In this document: piece after piece, positions 1 to 8,214 of the stretch | Position numbering within the stretch: the first letter of the stretch is position 1 | Layout of the letters: each line of letters begins with the position of its first letter | NCBI RefSeq assembly: GCF_900107605.1 | Contig: NZ_FNQJ01000003.1 | Coordinates: forward strand, 1-64,000 | From: Acidovorax soli | GTDB lineage: Bacteria; Pseudomonadota; Gammaproteobacteria; Burkholderiales; Burkholderiaceae_C | Length of the DNA stretch: 64,000 bases | Direction of reading: 5' to 3' | Position numbers and translations under genes: made by a program | Notes under the pieces: generated by a model | Databases searched by the model: none | What the model saw: only the letters and a program-made list of their open reading frames with translations | What the model was told of the DNA's origin: nothing

Positions 1-67
1 CCAGGGGCTCTACCCGGGCCCAGAATTCATCCGTCACCTCCCACGAATGGGCATGGGCCTTGGCCAT
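1..67 (-). CDS. IS5-family transposase, N-terminal fragment cut by the window edge
   Basis: Only the first 22 codons lie in the window, and the gene continues beyond position 1. The peptide begins MAKAHAHSWEVTDEFW and continues RVEPL. The S-W-x-V-(T/S)-D-x-F-W-x-R-V-E-P-L block is typical of the N-terminal DUF4096 (IS402-like) domain of IS5-family DDE transposases. The ATG at 67 is preceded by a good ribosome-binding site (AGGAAAG, about 8 bases upstream). The catalytic DDE residues would lie outside the window, so whether the enzyme is intact is unknown. The family call rests on the short N-terminal motif only. Confidence 0.7.
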   Translation of the reverse strand, partial: MAKAHAHSWEVTDEFWARVEPL

Positions 68-155
68 CTGTCTTTCCTGTACCGAGTGAAGGTCGGCTCA
101 GGTCTGGAGTTTACTTAATTTACGGATAAATCCTAAGCACCAGACCCGTCTGCCT
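1..155. mobile_element. End of an IS5-family insertion sequence abutting bioD
   Basis: The transposase start at 67 and the A/T-rich stretch from about 108 to 137 mark the promoter-proximal end of an insertion sequence. That end lies within a few tens of bases of the bioD stop codon at 161. The exact terminal inverted repeat cannot be set because the other end is outside the window. In related genomes bioB often follows bioD in this direction, so the element may have separated the two genes. That is an inference from usual gene order. Confidence 0.5.
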
Positions 156-160
156 GTCGG

Positions 161-934
161 CTATGGCGCCTGCAGCAACGCCAGCGCCTGCGGCAGATGG
201 GCCGCGATGGCCGGCGCACTGGGGTCTGGCAGGCGGGGCACATGGCCCAGGAATGGCGCCACAAGGCCTTCCTCCAGCGCAGCCAGGTTGTCGGCCACAT
301 GGGGCATGGCCGCGTCCACGGTGTTGGCCACCCAGCCGGCCAGGCGCAGGCCGCGTGCGCGCACGGCCTCGGCCGTGAGCAGCGCATGGTTGATGCAGCC
401 CAGGCGCAGGCCCACCACCAGCACCACCGGCAGCCCCAGGTCCACGGCCAGGTCGGCAGTGTCCCAGCCGGGAACGAGCGGCACACGGAAACCACCCACG
501 CCTTCGACGAAGGCCATGTCGGCCCGCGCCGCCACGCCGCGCACGGCGGCCAGCAAGGCGTCGCGCGCAATGGTGCGGCCCTCCAGGCGGGCGGCAATGT
601 GCGGTGCGCAGGGCGTGCGCAGCTGCAGCGGACCCACTTCGTCATCGCGCAGGCCCATGTTGCTGGCGGCACGCAGGCGCAGCACGTCTTCGTTGACCCA
701 GCGGCCGTCCACACAATCCTGCCCCGCCGCCAGCGGCTTGATGGCGGCGGCACGCAGGCCCGCCTGCGCCGCCAGGTGCGTGAGCGCGGCGGTGATGGCG
801 GTCTTGCCGATCTCAGTATCGGTGCCGGTGATGAAAAATGCCCCCCACGCTCGGCCGCTTCGCGGGTCGCTGCCCCCCCGAGGGGGATGCTTTGCATCTT
901 GGGGCGGCCCGGCGCTGAAAAAACCGCGCGTCAT
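161..934 (-). CDS. bioD: Dethiobiotin synthetase with an in-frame repeat insertion near the N-terminus
   Basis: ATP-dependent dethiobiotin synthetase forms the ureido ring from 7,8-diaminopelargonate and CO2, the penultimate step of biotin synthesis, in the cytoplasm. The P-loop GTDTEIGKT is at residues 37-45, and the E-G-V-G-G motif of the family follows near residue 145. The ATG overlaps the bioF stop (ATGA), so the genes are translationally coupled. At 257 residues it is longer than the usual 220-230. The excess is a 28-codon segment (about residues 7-34) encoded by a dispersed repeat, listed separately. Without it the protein would begin [17 protein letters not shown], a normal BioD start. 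The insertion keeps the frame and precedes the P-loop, so activity is probably retained. Confidence 0.95.
   Translation of the reverse strand: MTRGFFSAGPPQDAKHPPRGGSDPRSGRAWGAFFITGTDTEIGKTAITAALTHLAAQAGLRAAAIKPLAAGQDCVDGRWVNEDVLRLRAASNMGLRDDEVGPLQLRTPCAPHIAARLEGRTIARDALLAAVRGVAARADMAFVEGVGGFRVPLVPGWDTADLAVDLGLPVVLVVGLRLGCINHALLTAEAVRARGLRLAGWVANTVDAAMPHVADNLAALEEGLVAPFLGHVPRLPDPSAPAIAAHLPQALALLQAP
832..922. repeat. 84-bp REP-like element inserted in bioD, flanked by 7-bp direct repeats
   Basis: The body (839-915) contains GGCCGCTTCGCGGGTCGCTG and a CCCCCCCGAGGGGG palindrome followed by GATGCTTTGCATC. I recognise this sequence type as a dispersed element in Comamonadaceae, recalled rather than searched. 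It is bounded by the direct repeat TGAAAAA at 832-838 and 916-922. One repeat plus the body is 84 bp (28 codons), so the bioD frame survives. Deleting one repeat and the body fuses codons for MTRGFF directly to [11 protein letters not shown]. This looks like a clean insertion with target duplication. Confidence 0.8.
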
Positions 935-2148
935 GCCAGCTCCTCAGCGGCCTCGGCCAGCGCCGCCAGCAGGCGATCGATGTCGGCCGAAGTGTGCGTG
1001 CCGCACAGCGTGATGCGCAGGCGCGCCGTACCCGGCGCCACGGTGGGCGGGCGGATGGCCGGCACGCGCAGGCCGGCGCGGTCGAGCACGGCCGCCACGC
1101 GCAGCGCGGCGGCGTTCTCGCCGATGATGAGCGGCTGGATGGGGGTGTCTGAAGCCACCAGCCGCCAGCCCAGTTGGGGATGGCGCGCCAGCAGGTCACC
1201 CACCCCGGCGCGCAGCTGCGCCTGCAGGCGCACGAGATTGGCGCGGCGCTGCGCGCCCTCGTCACCGGCCATCAGCGCCAGGCTTTGCAGCAGCGCATGC
1301 GCCACGGCGGGCGGCGCGGCGGTGGTGAAGATGTAGGCCCGCGCGGCCTGGATCAGGTATTGGATGACGGTAGGGTGCGCGGCCACGAAGGCCCCGGCCA
1401 CACCGGCCGCCTTGCCCAGCGTGCCGACCATGATCAGCCGCTCGCTGCGCAGACCAAAGTGCGCCAGCGTGCCGCGCCCCTGCGGCCCCAGCACGCCAAA
1501 GCCGTGGGCGTCATCCACCACCAGCCAGGCGTCGTGCCGTTCGGCCAACGCCAGCAGTTTGTCGAGCGGGGCCACGTCGCCGTCCATGCTGAACACCGCG
1601 TCGGTGACGATCAGCTTGATGCGGGCCGTGCAGGCGCCCAGCAGCGCGTCGAGCTGGGGCACGTCGCAATGCGCATAGCGCTGCACCGGCGCCTTGGCCA
1701 GGCGCGCGCCGTCGATCAGCGAGGCGTGGTTGAGTTCTTCCGAGAAGATCACCGCATCGGCATCACCCAGGGCCGTGAGCACTGCCAGGTTGGCCATGAA
1801 GCCGGTGCAGAAGAACAGCGCCTCGGCGTTCGGGATGGCGGGCGCCACGGCCGCCGCCAGGGCGCGCTCCAGCGCCGCATGCGCGCTGGAGTGCCCGCTG
1901 ATGAGGTGCGACGAGCCCGAGCCTGCGCCATACAGTCGCGCGCCCTCGGCCAGGGCCTCGGCCAGCGCGGGATGGGCGGCCAGGCCCAGGTAGTCGTTGC
2001 TGCAGAACATCAGCAGCTCGCGGGATTGCCCATCGGCGCCGCGCACGCGCTGCACCGGCGCGGTGGCGCTCTCGGCCTCGCGCAGCACGCGCGTCAGATC
2101 CTTGGCGGCGATGGCCTGCAGCTTCTGGTTCAGGTGGTCAAGCAGCAT
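931..2148 (-). CDS. bioF: 8-amino-7-oxononanoate synthase
   Basis: PLP-dependent alpha-oxoamine synthase joins pimeloyl-ACP (or pimeloyl-CoA) and L-alanine with loss of CO2 to give 8-amino-7-oxononanoate. The cofactor pocket is visible: [11 protein letters not shown] at residues 211-221 and the Schiff-base lysine K246 in GTLGKAAG. Its length, 405 residues, is slightly above the usual 385-400. The start overlaps the end of bioA by 11 bp, and the stop overlaps the bioD start by 4 bp, so the three genes form one tightly coupled operon. The reading frame is intact throughout. Confidence 0.96.
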   Translation of the reverse strand: MLLDHLNQKLQAIAAKDLTRVLREAESATAPVQRVRGADGQSRELLMFCSNDYLGLAAHPALAEALAEGARLYGAGSGSSHLISGHSSAHAALERALAAAVAPAIPNAEALFFCTGFMANLAVLTALGDADAVIFSEELNHASLIDGARLAKAPVQRYAHCDVPQLDALLGACTARIKLIVTDAVFSMDGDVAPLDKLLALAERHDAWLVVDDAHGFGVLGPQGRGTLAHFGLRSERLIMVGTLGKAAGVAGAFVAAHPTVIQYLIQAARAYIFTTAAPPAVAHALLQSLALMAGDEGAQRRANLVRLQAQLRAGVGDLLARHPQLGWRLVASDTPIQPLIIGENAAALRVAAVLDRAGLRVPAIRPPTVAPGTARLRITLCGTHTSADIDRLLAALAEAAEELA

Positions 2149-3454
2149 CCAACACCTCCGCCAGCGTGGCCATCACGGCCTGGAACAAAAACTGCGCCGT
2201 GGGCGCGTCAATAAGGTAGGGCGGCATCAGGTAGACGGTGCCGCCAATGGGGCGGATCAGCAGCTCGTGCGCGCGCGCCGCCAGGTGAAAGCGCTCGGCA
2301 AACCGCTCACCGGGCTCGCGCACGTCGAACGCCAGGATCATGCCGCGCTGGCGCAAATGGGCCACGCGCGGGTCGCTGGCCAGCGGCGCGAAGGCCTCGG
2401 CCAGCAGCCGGGCCTGCGCGCGGTTCTTCTCCAGCACCTGGTCGGCTGCGAAGCGGTCGAGCACGGCATTGGCCGCCGCGCAGGCCAGCGCATTGCCGGT
2501 GTACGAATGCGAGTGCAGAAAGCCGCGCCCCACCTGCTCGCTCCAGAAGCTCTGGTACACCGTTTCGGTGGTCAGCACCAGCGACAGCGGCAGCGTACCG
2601 CCGCTGATGCCCTTGGACAGCGTGATGAAGTCGGGCCAGCCGCACTCGCCCTGCTCGAACGCAAAGAAGGTGCCGCTGCGCCCGCAGCCCACCGCGATCT
2701 CATCGGCGATCAGGTGGATTTCGAACTCGTCGCACAGCGCCCGCACGGCGCGCAGGTACGAGGGCTCGTGCATCGCCATGCCGGCGGCGCACTGCACCAG
2801 CGGCTCGATGATGAGGGCGGCCACATGGCCGCGCCGCTCTGCCAGCACGCGGCGCAGATCGGCCAGCGCGCGGGCCTCGGCGTCCGGGTCCTGGCGTGCA
2901 TCGGGCGACTCGACGATGTGGGCGCGCATCAGCAGCGGGTCGTAGGCATCGCGGAACACTGCCACGTCGGTCACGGCCAGCGCGCCGATGGTTTCGCCGT
3001 GGTAGCCGTTGCGCAGGCAGACGAACTCGCGCTTGTCCGCCAGGCCCCGGTTGCGCCACGAATGAAAGCTCATCTTCAGCGCGATCTCGACCGCCGAGGC
3101 GCCGTCGCTGGCAAAGAAGGCGTGGCCCAGCGCGCCACCCGTCAGGGCCGCGAGTTTTTCGGCCAGCTCGACCGCGGGCGCATGGGTGCAGCCTGCCAGC
3201 ATGACATGGGGCAGGGTTTCGAGCTGGTGCGTGATGGCGGCGCGGATGCCGGCATCCGAGTGCCCGAACAGGTTCACCCACCAGGAGCTGTTGGCGTCGA
3301 AATAGCGCCGGCCTTCCAGGTCGAAAAGCCAGGGGCCTTCACCCCGGGCGATGGCCAGCGGCGGCGTGACGGCGGCACGCGCCATCTGGGTACAGGGGTG
3401 CCACAGCGCAGCAAGGCTGCGCGCGGCGAGATCGGGGGAGTGCAGGGACGTCAA
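2138..3454 (-). CDS. bioA: Adenosylmethionine-8-amino-7-oxononanoate aminotransferase
   Basis: Class III PLP aminotransferase converts 8-amino-7-oxononanoate to 7,8-diaminopelargonate, normally with S-adenosylmethionine as amino donor. It shows the BioA block LWHPCTQM at residues 17-24, substrate-pocket tryptophans in [10 protein letters not shown] (57-66), the cofactor aspartate at 251 ([12 protein letters not shown]) and the PLP lysine K281 in TLSKGISGG. The start is a TTG at 3454, because the conserved LWHPCTQM block lies upstream of the first in-frame ATG. A modest GCGAG ribosome-binding site precedes it. It is first in the operon bioA-bioF-bioD. No BioR or BirA operator was recognised upstream. 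Confidence 0.95.
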   Translation of the reverse strand: MTSLHSPDLAARSLAALWHPCTQMARAAVTPPLAIARGEGPWLFDLEGRRYFDANSSWWVNLFGHSDAGIRAAITHQLETLPHVMLAGCTHAPAVELAEKLAALTGGALGHAFFASDGASAVEIALKMSFHSWRNRGLADKREFVCLRNGYHGETIGALAVTDVAVFRDAYDPLLMRAHIVESPDARQDPDAEARALADLRRVLAERRGHVAALIIEPLVQCAAGMAMHEPSYLRAVRALCDEFEIHLIADEIAVGCGRSGTFFAFEQGECGWPDFITLSKGISGGTLPLSLVLTTETVYQSFWSEQVGRGFLHSHSYTGNALACAAANAVLDRFAADQVLEKNRAQARLLAEAFAPLASDPRVAHLRQRGMILAFDVREPGERFAERFHLAARAHELLIRPIGGTVYLMPPYLIDAPTAQFLFQAVMATLAEVLDAA

Positions 3455-3584
3455 TCAACAACTCGCTCGCCCGGGCTTGCGGGCAGGGATGGGACGAAAA
3501 AACCGCGGCAAGTATCGCACCCGGCTTGGCTGCAGGGGATGCCGCCAGATCTGCCCACCACTGCCGACTGCCCGGCATTGGAGG

Positions 3585-3631
3585 AAAAATGGCTTCAACG
3601 CTTGTTCAGAAGGCGCCAATAGCTATGAAAA
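3585..3631 (+). repeat. Copy of a dispersed AGCTAT-ended repeat, upstream of bioA
   Basis: The sequence reads AAAAATGGCTTCAACGC, an 8-12 base variable loop, then GGCGCCAATAGCTATGAAAA. It matches the pattern AAATGGC-n-C-n-A-n-CGC ... CGCCA-nn-AGCTAT shared with 18083-18134, 43722-43776 and 52744-52808. It lies between the divergent... no, tandem minus-strand ends of the acyl-CoA ligase gene (stop at 3679) and the start of bioA (3454), so it sits in the bioA upstream region. Confidence 0.55.
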
Positions 3632-3678
3632 CGGAGCACCTTCGAATGCCCCTGCCGTGGCTGGCCGCCGTGCAATGG

Positions 3679-5325
3679 TCAGACGTCGATGGCCGCGGCC
3701 GAGCCCGCCTGCTTGCGCAGCTCGAACTTCTGGATCTTGCCCGTGGCGGTTTTGGGGATGTCGCCAAACACCACGGCGCGCGGCACCTTGAAGCCGGCCA
3801 GGTGCTTCTTGCAGTGCTGCACGATGTCTTCGACCGTGGTCTGTGCGCCCGCCTTCAATTCGACGAAGGCGCAGGGCGTTTCGCCCCACCTGGCGTCGGG
3901 CTTGGCCACCACAGCGGCGGCCAGCACGTCGGGGTGGCGGTAGAGCACGTCCTCGACCTCGATGGACGAGATGTTCTCGCCGCCCGAGATGATGATGTCC
4001 TTGCTGCGGTCCTTGATCTTGATGTAGCCGTCGGGGTACTGCACGGCCAGGTCGCCGCTGTGGAACCAGCCGCCGGCAAAGGCTTCCTCGGTGGCCTTGG
4101 GGTTCTTGAGGTAGCCCTTCATGGCGATGTTGCCCCGGAACATGATCTCGCCCATGGTCTCGCCATCCCAGGGCACGGGTTGCAGGGTTTCGGGGTCGAG
4201 CACCCGGGCTGCGCGCTGCAGGTGGTAGCGCACGCCCTGGCGGGCGTTGAGGCGGGCGCGCTCGCCGATATCGAGGTCGTTCCAGGCTTCGTGCCGGGCG
4301 CACACCGTGGCCGGGCCATAGACCTCGGTCAGGCCGTAGACATGGGTCAGGTCGAAGCCCATCTTCTCCATGCCCTCGATCATGGAAGCCGGTGGCGCGG
4401 CGCCGGCCACCATGGCCTTCACGCCGGCAGGCACACCCTCCTTCATTGCGGCCGGCGCGTTCACCAGCAGGCCGTGCACGATGGGCGCGCCGCAGTAGTG
4501 CGTGACACCATGGTTGCGGATGGCATCGAAGATGGCCTGCGCCTCCACGCGGCGCAGGCACACGTTGACGCCTGCGCGCGCCGCCACCGTCCACGGAAAA
4601 CACCAGCCGTTGCAGTGGAACATGGGCAACGTCCACAGGTAGACGGCGTGCTTGGGCATGTCCCACTCCAGCACGTTGCTGATGGCATTGGTGGCCGCGC
4701 CCCGGTGGTGGTAGACCACGCCCTTCGGGTTGCCGGTGGTGCCGCTGGTGTAGTTGAGCGCGATGGCATCCCACTCATCGGTGGGCAGCTCCCAGGCGAA
4801 TTGCGGGTCGCCGCCGGCCAGAAATTCCTCGTAGGTGGTGGTGCCGAGTTTCTGGCTGGCGGGGCCGTAGACAGCGTCCTCCACGTCGATCAGCAGCAGC
4901 GGCGCCGGGTTCTGGCGCAGCGCCAGGGCCTTGGCCATGACGCCGGCGAATTCGGGGTCCACGATCACCGCCCTGGCCTCGCCGTGGTCGAGCATGAAGG
5001 CGATGGCCTCGGGATCGAGGCGCGTGTTCAGGGCATTGAGCACGGCGCCCGCCATGGGCACACCAAAGTGCGCCTCGACCATGGGCTGCGTGTTGGGCAA
5101 CATGACGGCCACGGTGTCGTTCTTGCCTATGCCGGCGCGCTGCAGGCTGCTGGCCAGCTGGCGGCAGCGCGCATAGGTCTGCGCCCAGGTCTGGCGCAGG
5201 GTGCCGTGCACGATGGCCAGGCGGTCGGGGTAAACCTCGGCGGTGCGCTCGATGAAGCCCAGCGGCGACAGGGGCGCGAAGTTGGCTTCAGTGCGGGGCA
5301 GGTGCTGGTCGTAGATGGAGGTCAT
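3679..5325 (-). CDS. AMP-forming acyl-CoA synthetase (AlkK-like, medium-chain acyl-CoA ligase)
   Basis: ANL-superfamily ligase activates a carboxylic acid to its acyl-CoA through an acyl-adenylate. The 548 residues carry the P-loop-like [12 protein letters not shown] (192-203), the adenine/acyl motif [11 protein letters not shown] near 335, the hinge aspartate region WFHSGDLAV, the A8 loop [19 protein letters not shown] near 450, and the C-terminal lysine in KTATGKIQK. The long N-terminal similarity fits the AlkK / medium-chain (and DmdB-like methylmercaptopropionyl-CoA) ligase subgroup. The substrate cannot be fixed from sequence. It is a single gene, with 46 bp before the next gene on the same strand. 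Confidence 0.9.
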   Translation of the reverse strand: MTSIYDQHLPRTEANFAPLSPLGFIERTAEVYPDRLAIVHGTLRQTWAQTYARCRQLASSLQRAGIGKNDTVAVMLPNTQPMVEAHFGVPMAGAVLNALNTRLDPEAIAFMLDHGEARAVIVDPEFAGVMAKALALRQNPAPLLLIDVEDAVYGPASQKLGTTTYEEFLAGGDPQFAWELPTDEWDAIALNYTSGTTGNPKGVVYHHRGAATNAISNVLEWDMPKHAVYLWTLPMFHCNGWCFPWTVAARAGVNVCLRRVEAQAIFDAIRNHGVTHYCGAPIVHGLLVNAPAAMKEGVPAGVKAMVAGAAPPASMIEGMEKMGFDLTHVYGLTEVYGPATVCARHEAWNDLDIGERARLNARQGVRYHLQRAARVLDPETLQPVPWDGETMGEIMFRGNIAMKGYLKNPKATEEAFAGGWFHSGDLAVQYPDGYIKIKDRSKDIIISGGENISSIEVEDVLYRHPDVLAAAVVAKPDARWGETPCAFVELKAGAQTTVEDIVQHCKKHLAGFKVPRAVVFGDIPKTATGKIQKFELRKQAGSAAAIDV

Positions 5326-5371
5326 TGCGCTTCACAAGGAAAAAATGAACAGGAGCTAGACAGGCCACGCC

Positions 5372-7072
5372 TCAGGGGTGGTTGCTGCGGCTTTGCTTGA
5401 CACGGTACATGGCCGCATCCGCGCTGGCCAGCAGCGATTGTGCGTCGGGCGCATCGCGTGGGAAAAGGCTCATGCCGATGCTGGCGCGCACCCGCAGCGA
5501 TTTTCCGAACAGTTCCAGCGTTTGCCCAAAGGCCTGCTGCAGTTTCTCGGCAATCTGAAGCGCAGCTTCTTCGGTATCGACGTTCTCGCACAGCACGGTG
5601 AACTCGTCGCCTGCCAGGCGAGCCACCGTATCGGCCTGGCGCACGGCCGAGACGATGGCACGGCCCGTGGCCTGCAGCACCTCATCGCCCGCTGCATGGC
5701 CCAGGGCGTCGTTGATGGACTTGAAATCGTCCAGGTCCACAAAGAACAGCGCACACGCCCGTCCGCTGCGCCTTGAGAGCTCCAGCGCCTGCGCCAGGCG
5801 CTGCTCGAACATGCGCCGGTTGGGCAGCCCGGTGAGGAGATCGTGATGGGCCAGGTGCGCCATGCTGTCCCGGCTGGCGTTGAGTTCGGCGATCTGGCGG
5901 GTGATCTGCTGCTCCATGTCGCTCAGGCTGCGCGCCAGTTCACCCACCTCGTCCTGCCGCTCGACCGGCAGGGCACCGTGGGGCTCTCCCCGCGAAAAGG
6001 CGCGGGCCGCGCGCACCATGGTCTGCAGGGGCCTGGTCACCGCCCGGGACACCAGCGCGGCCAGCAGCATGCCCACCGCGCTCAGGACCAGCAGCATCTT
6101 GAGGATGCCGCGCCCCAGCTCGAGCACTTCGTCCTGCACCACGGCCATGGGCTGCGAGAGCCCCGCCACCAGGAAGCGGTCTTCGTCCGAATCCCCGACG
6201 GGCAAGCGGGTGAACGAGAACACGCGCGGTTCGGCACCATCCGCCTGCGCGTCCATCATGAGTTCGTGGGTGCGCCCTTCGATGATCTGCGCCACCGGCG
6301 CCAGGGTGTCCTGCAGAAGGATGCGTTGGCCACGATCGAAACCGAAGGTCTGGGTCGGATCGGGGTGCACCAGAATGTCGCCCCAGCGGTTGCACAGGTA
6401 AAACCCATAGTTCTCGGGCAGGCTTTTCCTGAAGTAGGCCAGGAAGGGGCTGGCCGCCACGCGCACTACCACCACGGCCTCGACGGTCCCCCAGCGCACC
6501 ACGGGCGATGCCATGTTGAAGATGGGTTGCTGCTGCTCTTCGGTGGCATCGCCTTCGTGGTTGATGCCGAACTCGCTGAAGTACACCGCGCCCGAACGCA
6601 GCTTGAGGGTTTCGAAAACAAAGGGGAAATGGGCTTTTTCCTGCAGCGCGGCCTGGGGCGCCTCCACCAGGTCATCGCCCAGCCGGTCAACCCGCAGCAG
6701 CTCCAGGCCATGGTCGCGGGCACTGATGAGCCGGATCTGCAGGTACGAGGGGTGCGCAGCCAGGCTCGCCTTGAACACTTCGGCCAGCAGGCGGCGGTCG
6801 CGCACAGAAGGTGCATGCGGCGGCTGCGCCGTGCGCGGCTCGGTGGCCACGGCCGCCGCGGCCGCCAGCAAGGTGGCATCGCGCGCCACGGCCGAAAAAC
6901 CGGCTTCGAGGTGGCGCGTCAGCACCTGCGTGGTGGCCAGCAGCGAGCGCTCGGCCCGCTCACGCAGCAGGTCGCGCGCGGCAGCATAGGTGTAGTAGCC
7001 CGCCAGCACCGCAGCCAGTACGCTGAAGGAGGCCAGAATCCAGCCCAGGCGCGACGCGATGCCCCAGCGCAT
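5372..7072 (-). CDS. Membrane diguanylate cyclase with periplasmic sensor domain
   Basis: This predicted sensor makes cyclic di-GMP. A transmembrane helix at about residues 8-30 leads to a periplasmic region of about 275 residues resembling a double-Cache fold (YLQIRLISARDHGLELLRVD block). A second helix near 320-345, a HAMP linker and the GGDEF domain follow. The active-site motif is AGDEF (487-491) instead of GGDEF, a tolerated variant in some enzymes. The inhibitory site RQAD (478-481) is intact. There is no EAL domain. The start lies 3 bp after the stop of the upstream binding-protein gene, so the two are surely cotranscribed. That pairing suggests the binding protein delivers the signal to the periplasmic domain. 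Confidence 0.9.
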   Translation of the reverse strand: MRWGIASRLGWILASFSVLAAVLAGYYTYAAARDLLRERAERSLLATTQVLTRHLEAGFSAVARDATLLAAAAAVATEPRTAQPPHAPSVRDRRLLAEVFKASLAAHPSYLQIRLISARDHGLELLRVDRLGDDLVEAPQAALQEKAHFPFVFETLKLRSGAVYFSEFGINHEGDATEEQQQPIFNMASPVVRWGTVEAVVVVRVAASPFLAYFRKSLPENYGFYLCNRWGDILVHPDPTQTFGFDRGQRILLQDTLAPVAQIIEGRTHELMMDAQADGAEPRVFSFTRLPVGDSDEDRFLVAGLSQPMAVVQDEVLELGRGILKMLLVLSAVGMLLAALVSRAVTRPLQTMVRAARAFSRGEPHGALPVERQDEVGELARSLSDMEQQITRQIAELNASRDSMAHLAHHDLLTGLPNRRMFEQRLAQALELSRRSGRACALFFVDLDDFKSINDALGHAAGDEVLQATGRAIVSAVRQADTVARLAGDEFTVLCENVDTEEAALQIAEKLQQAFGQTLELFGKSLRVRASIGMSLFPRDAPDAQSLLASADAAMYRVKQSRSNHP

Positions 7073-7075
7073 GGC

Positions 7076-8149
7076 TCAGAACCCCTCGGGGCGCTCGCCC
7101 GATACGATGCGCCGCCAGAGCCGGGTGCGCTGCCCTTCGCTCTCCACCGGCTCCAGCCACACTATCGGGCTCGCCGCAGCGCCCGCCGCGCCGCCGGGAG
7201 GCTCCTGCAAGGTGTTGGCCAGCCCCTGGCGCCGGGTCAGTACACCGCTCACCGCCGGCTCAAGCATGTAGTCGATCCACCGGGCTGCCAGTGCGGGCTG
7301 GGCAGAGCGGCGCGTGATGGCCCAGCAGTCGAGCCAGGCCAGGGCCCCTTCCTTCGGGATGACATAGCCCACGTCGAGCCCCGCGTCGCGCAGCAGCTTG
7401 AGTTGCTGCTGGCCATAGTTGGCATGCATCACCGCGATGCGGTGGCGGCGGAACAGCTCCACCGACTCCTCGGGCACCGAATAGAACGACAGCACGTTGC
7501 GGCGAAGCGCCACCAGGTCGCGGGCCAGACCGCCGAACCGCGCCGCATCGATGTGAAAGGGCGCCAGCCCCCGGCGCTGGGCGGCCAGCGAGAAACTGTG
7601 GCTGCTACCGTCGAACGCCAGCACCCGCCCCTGCCAACGCGGATCCCACAGCACGTTCAGCGAGTCTGGCGGCACGCCGAACTGCCGACGGTCGTAGATC
7701 AGGCCCATTTCGGAATAGGTGTAGGGCAGCGCATACACGGCCCCTTCGCTGGTGATGCCGGGAATCGATGCCAGTTGCCGAAACCGGGGCAACTGGCGCC
7801 CGGCATTGGCAATGTCCTTCATCGGCAGCGGAATGAGGCGCTTTTGCGCGACCAGGCTGGCGATCTCGACCGTGTTGGCGGCCACTACGTCGTAGCCTGG
7901 GCCTGCCGGATCGGCCAGCTTGGCACGCAGGCTGTCGTCCGAGCCCACGGTGGTGATTTCGACGCGCACGGCATGGCGCTTTTCAAAGGCGGCCACCACA
8001 TCGGCGTCGGCGTACCCGGGCCATGACAGGACGCGCAGCACCGGCGCCCCCGACGCGCACAGCGGCAGCCAGGCAACGGCTGCCGCGCGCAGCCACACGC
8101 CCAGCCGCGCTGCGGCACTGCGTGTCCACGGGGTCCCCGTTGTTGCCAT
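7076..8149 (-). CDS. Periplasmic spermidine/putrescine-type binding protein (PotD/NspS-like)
   Basis: This extracellular solute-binding protein of the PotD/PotF family (357 residues) starts at the ATG at 8149. A longer open frame to 8206 would overlap the dnaG promoter region and lacks a reason to be used. A hydrophobic signal segment (VWLRAAAVAWLPLCASGA) is followed by the mature start VLRVLSWPGYADADVVAAF. Family blocks such as YDVVAANTVEIASL, ALPYTYSEMGLIYD and MHANYGQQQ are clear. No ABC permease or ATPase lies nearby. The next gene, 3 bp downstream, is a diguanylate cyclase with a periplasmic sensor domain. A sensory rather than transport role, as for NspS with MbaA in Vibrio cholerae, is inferred. 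Confidence 0.85.
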   Translation of the reverse strand: MATTGTPWTRSAAARLGVWLRAAAVAWLPLCASGAPVLRVLSWPGYADADVVAAFEKRHAVRVEITTVGSDDSLRAKLADPAGPGYDVVAANTVEIASLVAQKRLIPLPMKDIANAGRQLPRFRQLASIPGITSEGAVYALPYTYSEMGLIYDRRQFGVPPDSLNVLWDPRWQGRVLAFDGSSHSFSLAAQRRGLAPFHIDAARFGGLARDLVALRRNVLSFYSVPEESVELFRRHRIAVMHANYGQQQLKLLRDAGLDVGYVIPKEGALAWLDCWAITRRSAQPALAARWIDYMLEPAVSGVLTRRQGLANTLQEPPGGAAGAAASPIVWLEPVESEGQRTRLWRRIVSGERPEGF

Positions 8150-8214
8150 GGAGATGTCTCGGCTTCGCCAAATGTTAACGAGTGCAACCACACTTTGCGC
8201 AGACAATAAGCCCC

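Noticed and set aside
3455-3678. Riboswitch or biotin-repressor operator upstream of bioA
   Set aside because: No BirA or BioR dyad and no conserved RNA fold was recognised; only the dispersed repeat is evident.
5843-8026. A 727-codon plus-strand frame over the cyclase and binding-protein genes
   Set aside because: Overlaps two well-supported minus-strand genes completely and has no similarity to any family.
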